From Flammeovirga sp. OC4 (GTDB lineage: Bacteria > Bacteroidota > Bacteroidia > Cytophagales > Flammeovirgaceae): a stretch of 64,000 nt of DNA. Location of the stretch: contig NZ_JTAM01000020.1 of NCBI RefSeq assembly GCF_000812565.1, positions 1 through 64,000 on the forward strand. Direction: 5' to 3'. How positions within the stretch are numbered: position 1 is the stretch's first letter; the number at the start of each line of letters is the position of its first letter. Made by a program: the position numbers and the translations under genes. Below are positions 63,688 to 64,000 of the stretch, piece by piece. Under the pieces are notes generated by a model. It searched no databases. It was given only the letters and a program-made list of their open reading frames with translations, and was not told the origin of the DNA.

Positions 63688-64000
63688 TTAATAGCCAGGG
63701 TTTTGGTCGTCAGCATTAATTTTTAAGTTGGTGTTGATTTCAGCCATTGGAATCGGAAGCAACATCGCCTTTTCAGGGTTTTCATACAGAAGGTCAAATT
63801 CTTGAAAGCCGTCTTCTGCAATTCTGTTGTTGTGTACATCAATCACCTCAGTTTTGAAGTAGTCCAAACCTCTTCGTCTGTTTCTATACCAAGCACCACC
63901 TTCACCTAATAGTTCATATTGATACTCTCTCATGATTCTGCTTCTAAATTCATCTTGTGATAATCCGCTCCAATTTTCAGGAGCAACGCCATCACCGCCC
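63688..64000 (-). CDS. SusD/RagB-family glycan-binding lipoprotein (C-terminal part)
   Basis: The frame runs into the window end, so only the last 103 residues are seen (WSGLSQDEFRSRIMREYQYE, then LLGEGGAWYRNRRRGLDYF, ending MLLPIPMAEINTNLKINADDQNPGY). REYQYELLGEG.R..D and LLPIP..EI..N...QNPGY are the conserved SusD C-terminal signatures. SusD binds glycan at the surface and pairs with a SusC transporter, expected further upstream outside the window. The gene sits 12 bp before the sulfatase-GH10 gene, so they share an operon. Confidence 0.9.
   Translation of the reverse strand, partial: GGDGVAPENWSGLSQDEFRSRIMREYQYELLGEGGAWYRNRRRGLDYFKTEVIDVHNNRIAEDGFQEFDLLYENPEKAMLLPIPMAEINTNLKINADDQNPGY

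Noticed and set aside
1-64000. tRNA or rRNA genes
   Set aside because: No cloverleaf with a recognisable T-arm GTTCRA pattern and CCA-proximal stem, and no rRNA-like conserved stretch, was noticed on either strand. This was by eye, not by a covariance search.

Overview
The window looks like chromosome of a low-GC marine Bacteroidota, probably a Cytophagia-type (Flammeovirgaceae-like) organism. This is inferred from several signs: SusD, a hybrid two-component regulator, a type IX secretion sorting domain, a GldF gliding ABC permease, HmuY, DUF4251 and DUF2911 proteins, and TAnnTTTG promoter -7 boxes. No rRNA, tRNA or CRISPR array was seen.

Layout. 0-2.5 kb: a membrane SpoIIE-type phosphatase, a small membrane protein and a small cytoplasmic protein. 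2.5-15 kb: an iron/heme acquisition block. It holds a PepSY-TM reductase-like protein, a siderophore receptor and an AraC regulator on the minus strand. On the plus strand follow a CbiX-like chelatase whose lipoprotein start codon appears broken, an FMN/4Fe-4S membrane protein, an HmuR-type receptor, HmuY and a ChaN-like heme-binding protein. Three similar 19-bp operator-like sites sit on the promoters of this block. 15-20.5 kb: two paralogous 50-residue membrane peptides, a lipoprotein, two cold-shock proteins and an outer-membrane beta-barrel protein. 20.5-28.6 kb: an accessory island. It encodes a membrane trypsin-like protease, an overlapping exported protein, a membrane protein with nine 35-residue repeats, a frameshifted CPCC protein, a membrane coiled-coil protein and an AIPR phage-defence protein. 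Two related ~215-240 bp noncoding segments mark its two operons.

28.9-34.6 kb: a complete RND efflux operon. 34.8-47.9 kb: mostly housekeeping and hypothetical genes, including a SpoIIAA-like protein, an amine oxidase, a T9SS FG-GAP protein, a ParA/mini-partner pair, a TMEM175-like channel, TetR, GldF and a polyprenyl synthase. 48.1-64 kb: part of a polysaccharide utilization locus, probably for a sulfated xylan-like glycan. It has GH3, two paralogous YD-repeat lipoproteins, a hybrid two-component system, a surface glycan-binding-like lipoprotein, a sulfatase-GH10 fusion and a SusD cut by the window end.

Intergenic regions carry several families of dispersed palindromes. In several of these the loop is conserved while both stem arms change together. 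There is also a TIR-bearing ~365-bp MITE-like element, present once intact with a 5-bp target duplication and once as a four-unit tandem array of 1.47 kb.
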